A stretch of 64,000 nucleotides of DNA from Heterobilharzia americana (lineage: Eukaryota; Platyhelminthes; Trematoda; Strigeidida; Schistosomatidae). A program made the translations under genes and the position numbers. Of this stretch, positions 61,086-64,000 are shown piece by piece. Location of the stretch: assembly GCA_944470555.2 (NCBI GenBank), contig OX104134.1, forward strand, positions 107,378,701 through 107,442,700, in the 5' to 3' direction. Within the stretch, counting starts at the first letter, position 1, and the number at the start of each line of letters is the position of its first letter. The notes beneath the pieces are model-generated. The model was given only the letters and a program-made list of their open reading frames with translations, had not been told where the DNA came from and ran no database searches.

Positions 61086-64000
61086 TATTCTCGTCACTTG
61101 GCTCGTTGTCTTGTCGCGACAACTTGACCTATGATTGCATGATTTCACTTGAGAATGAAACGTGTGTGGATTCCGCTCTGAGGTTGTGGAATATTTTCTG
61201 CTTTGTGATTTCTTCACATCGAATGCAGGTGAAGTGAGTCGTGCCTTGATATACTCAGGCAGCGGTGGTACTGTTTACGGTTATGTCGACGAAATAGCCT
61301 TTGATTCCCTCTGTTCATAAAAAATCCAATTGGGTGATCTTCTGGATACGTGTCTTCGCAACGTATGATTCCGTAAGCTAGACTGCATCCTGTTCATATC
61401 ACTTTTATTTGCATCGACCGTTAAATCATAGTGGTTAGACTTATTTCTTCAGGGCGAAAACCGACAATGTATGCCGATTTCTGTGCATCCTCATGGTAAT
61501 AGGAGTTATCGCCGTATCGCATTGGTTGTCTCACACGAGCGGGTCAGAAGGTGACATAGGGGCGCCTATCTGTTAACTTAACCCCTTCCCAAAGCCCGTG
61601 AGATTTCTTCCTCTGGAATCGGAAATAAAAGCGTTCAATGGCGTAGCACACAACACGGCGGAGAAACCTGCTTGGCTTAAGTTCTGTATACCATTCAGAA
61701 ACCTGTAAATTGCTTTTTGAGAGGGTTGTACAATCCGCTGGAGGGCTTTCGAATTTTCACCTCCTTAATTTTTCAACAAGGTTGATTTCAACACTCCTGC
61801 CTCCTCACTGCAGTCAATCTACCCACTCTTGTCACAAAAGTTCCAGACTTGATGCTGAAACAAGAAGTGTACACGCTCCCAGTTTACTCACAAGGATCTG
61901 ACGGCAAGTTCCCCGGACTAGGGTCAATTCTTTCTGGCCAGACCAATTATGTGTTAATGACTATCTTCAATGCAGTGATTACTACGATCAAAATACGACT
62001 ATCCAGCGTACAGTACAGGACGGTTCTCAATTCAAACAAAAGTATGCGTCTGTGTCCTTGAGTCACACGTAGCCAAGATGTATCTCAATGATAACATAGC
62101 ACAGATGGTGTGGCTATATCTCTCTTAAATGTACGATTTGTCCACAGTACTATTTGACCGCTATGCAACATAAAATAACGGTACCTGTACAGTACTGCCT
62201 TGGCACTACACAACCAACAGTAACTTCCCTCGTTGCAAAAATATTAACTGCATCGTAAAAAGGGTCACCTAAGGATGAAGACTACATGCTCACATTGAAC
62301 TGAAAGTATTGCCAGCAAGATAAACTGAAATTTTTTAAACCTTCAAGTTGGATCGAACATCAGGAATGCCTCAAATGGACAGACTGATCACAAGCAAGAG
62401 AATATTGGCTTCTTATGCAGTTGTATAACAACTGTACACGAACAGCACTAGTGGGGGTAAAATAAAATTCCGAACATAGATCACAGCAAAATAAACTGGA
62501 CTATAAGAGGCGAATACCAATGTAGCCTAGCCAGAATGGGGAAGCTTACATGAGTATCTTTGAGTGTGAGCAACGCGAGCAATAGTAGCATGTTACAGTA
62601 CAAAGAAAGAACGGTGAGGGCAAATATAACTGTGAAGGTCATGTAGGAGGGATGTTTCTATTGTATTTCGCCACAGTGACCACATTTTCCCTTCCTTCAG
62701 TACACAAATGTCTCATTCATCCGAGCTGAAAAGATACTAGTCTGAACTGACTGGAAACGTGACTAAGAGGTGGTCAGAAGATATGTAAAGGTTTATTGTG
62801 ACCGCATCTCATCTACTCATTTCGCCACGACAGAAGACGGGAAGTGGCGAATGCTTCATGTAGCGGATAATAACACCTAATTCCTCCATGTTGGAAATAG
62901 AAGTTATGACTTCCATGGCTCAAATCTGGTTTTCGCGAACTTACGAGGTTTGAACAGTCAGTCTTAAATAAATGTTGCCCCAGTAATGAACACTTATCAC
63001 TAGTATCCGGTGTCAAGTTGCCAGGGAAATCAGAAGCGAGAGAGAGAATAAACTACACCAGAACTGAGCCGCTGAATATCGTAGTCATTTATGAAAAGCA
63101 AGAATTTCTCACTTAGCATGCGGAACCCCACAAGTTTAGATGCTTACTGCGCAACCTTTGAGTTATCTAGACAAACAGAACGCGAATAAATTTCATCAGA
63201 CGGAAAGAGAAGCTTCACCATGAAACCAGTATGACCAATAAATACTTCATGGAAGTCATCTGTGAATAATAATACACCAGTGTGTGCTACATCAAACAGA
63301 CTGACAAAATATGGAGGAATTCAAATCATTATGTTGCTTGAATTGCTAAGGGGTACGGTTGGATTCTGGCTTACTATAACCAGGTGAATTTTAGACGATT
63401 AAATCCAAAAAACTTCATGAGTTCGTAGCATTCATCTGTTAGTACCACGAAGAGTCCAACTCCGTGATGTCCCACATGGACGGCTGTGATAACTGGACCT
63501 CCAGCAACCACAAGTTGTTGCTCACTCGAAAATGTCGTTGATCTTAAGACTGGGAAGGAAATACGGCGACCAACGAATATCTTTGAATTTCAGGAGGACT
63601 TATGCAAAATCCAAAATTGGACGAGCTAAACCCTCGCCCTTATAAATTGGAGTGTTGGATTATGATCGTAAACGAACGTGGGGGTTGCTGTAGCTTCAAT
63701 TTCCTAAAAAGAAATAAAAATCCCTCACTGGCACACTTGAGATGATCTCGAGGCTAAGATCAATGAAACACTTGAGACTTATGCTCATTTTCACCTTTAA
63801 GGCAACAAGGCCTATGGAGACCTCAAGCGTCAGTAGAGCAAGAAAGAAACTTGGAAAGTTCCAAACGATGACGTTTTTCAGCAATGCAGGTGCAGAATTC
63901 AAGGGGAAATAGTTTACTGCTTAAATTACTTGGCAATTGTACCAGCCAGTTTGTTTAGTGGTACTTAGGTCGGCCGGTCATTGCGTGGTAGTTAAAGGTA
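61086..64000. other. No gene recognised
   Basis: No exon, RT motif, RNA gene or microsatellite that I can support. The open frames present (for example 61710-62061) lack motifs. Confidence 0.5.

Noticed and set aside
1..64000. CRISPR arrays, operons, ribosome-binding sites
   Set aside because: No regularly spaced direct repeats, and intron-containing genes show the DNA is eukaryotic.

Overview
The window reads as AT-rich, intron-bearing flatworm DNA, most likely from a schistosome-type trematode. The dispersed repeats point that way: RTE-clade (SR2/RTE-3-like) and CR1-like non-LTR retrotransposons and a Boudicca-like Gypsy gag relic dominate, as in Schistosomatidae. Nothing looks bacterial. 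Species cannot be fixed from the sequence alone. Family assignments rest on recognising protein motifs by eye, not on database searches.

Only two host genes are supported, and they converge. On the + strand, 20837-21196 is a first exon matching mitochondrial ribosomal protein L39 (MRPL39). Its later exons were not found and may lie in the 500-base N gap (22627-23126) or be too diverged. On the - strand, NME7 (a ciliary/centrosomal nucleoside diphosphate kinase family protein) runs from about 43473 down to 27127 in at least six detectable exons. These cover a DM10 domain and two NDK domains, and the splice phases fit at every junction. Its large introns hold RTE retroelement pieces, all antisense to the gene. 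Its first NDK domain has lost key residues, while the second keeps the active-site His motif.

Layout: 1-3250, CR1-like relic (family X, - strand). 3421-6700, another non-LTR relic (family Y, copy A, -). 8200-11290, CR1-like element with a degenerate PHD-like finger upstream (family Z, -). 11300-14080, no gene seen. 14090-15430, RTE fragment (-). 15640-18911, nearly full-length but dead RTE (+). 19480-20520, RTE pieces. 20837-21196, MRPL39 exon 1. 21700-22626, RTE 5' part cut by the gap. 27127-43473, NME7 with intronic RTE copies. 44112-44843, internally deleted Gypsy relic. 44980-47909, degraded repeats.

The most striking structure is an inverted duplication of about 13 kb. Arms of about 4.74 kb (48036-52774 and 56344-61085) are nearly identical and flank a 3.57 kb spacer. 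Each arm carries a family Y retroelement with the same nested insertion and the same active-site lesion, so the arms come from one ancestral segment and not from two independent insertions. 61086-64000 shows no recognisable gene.
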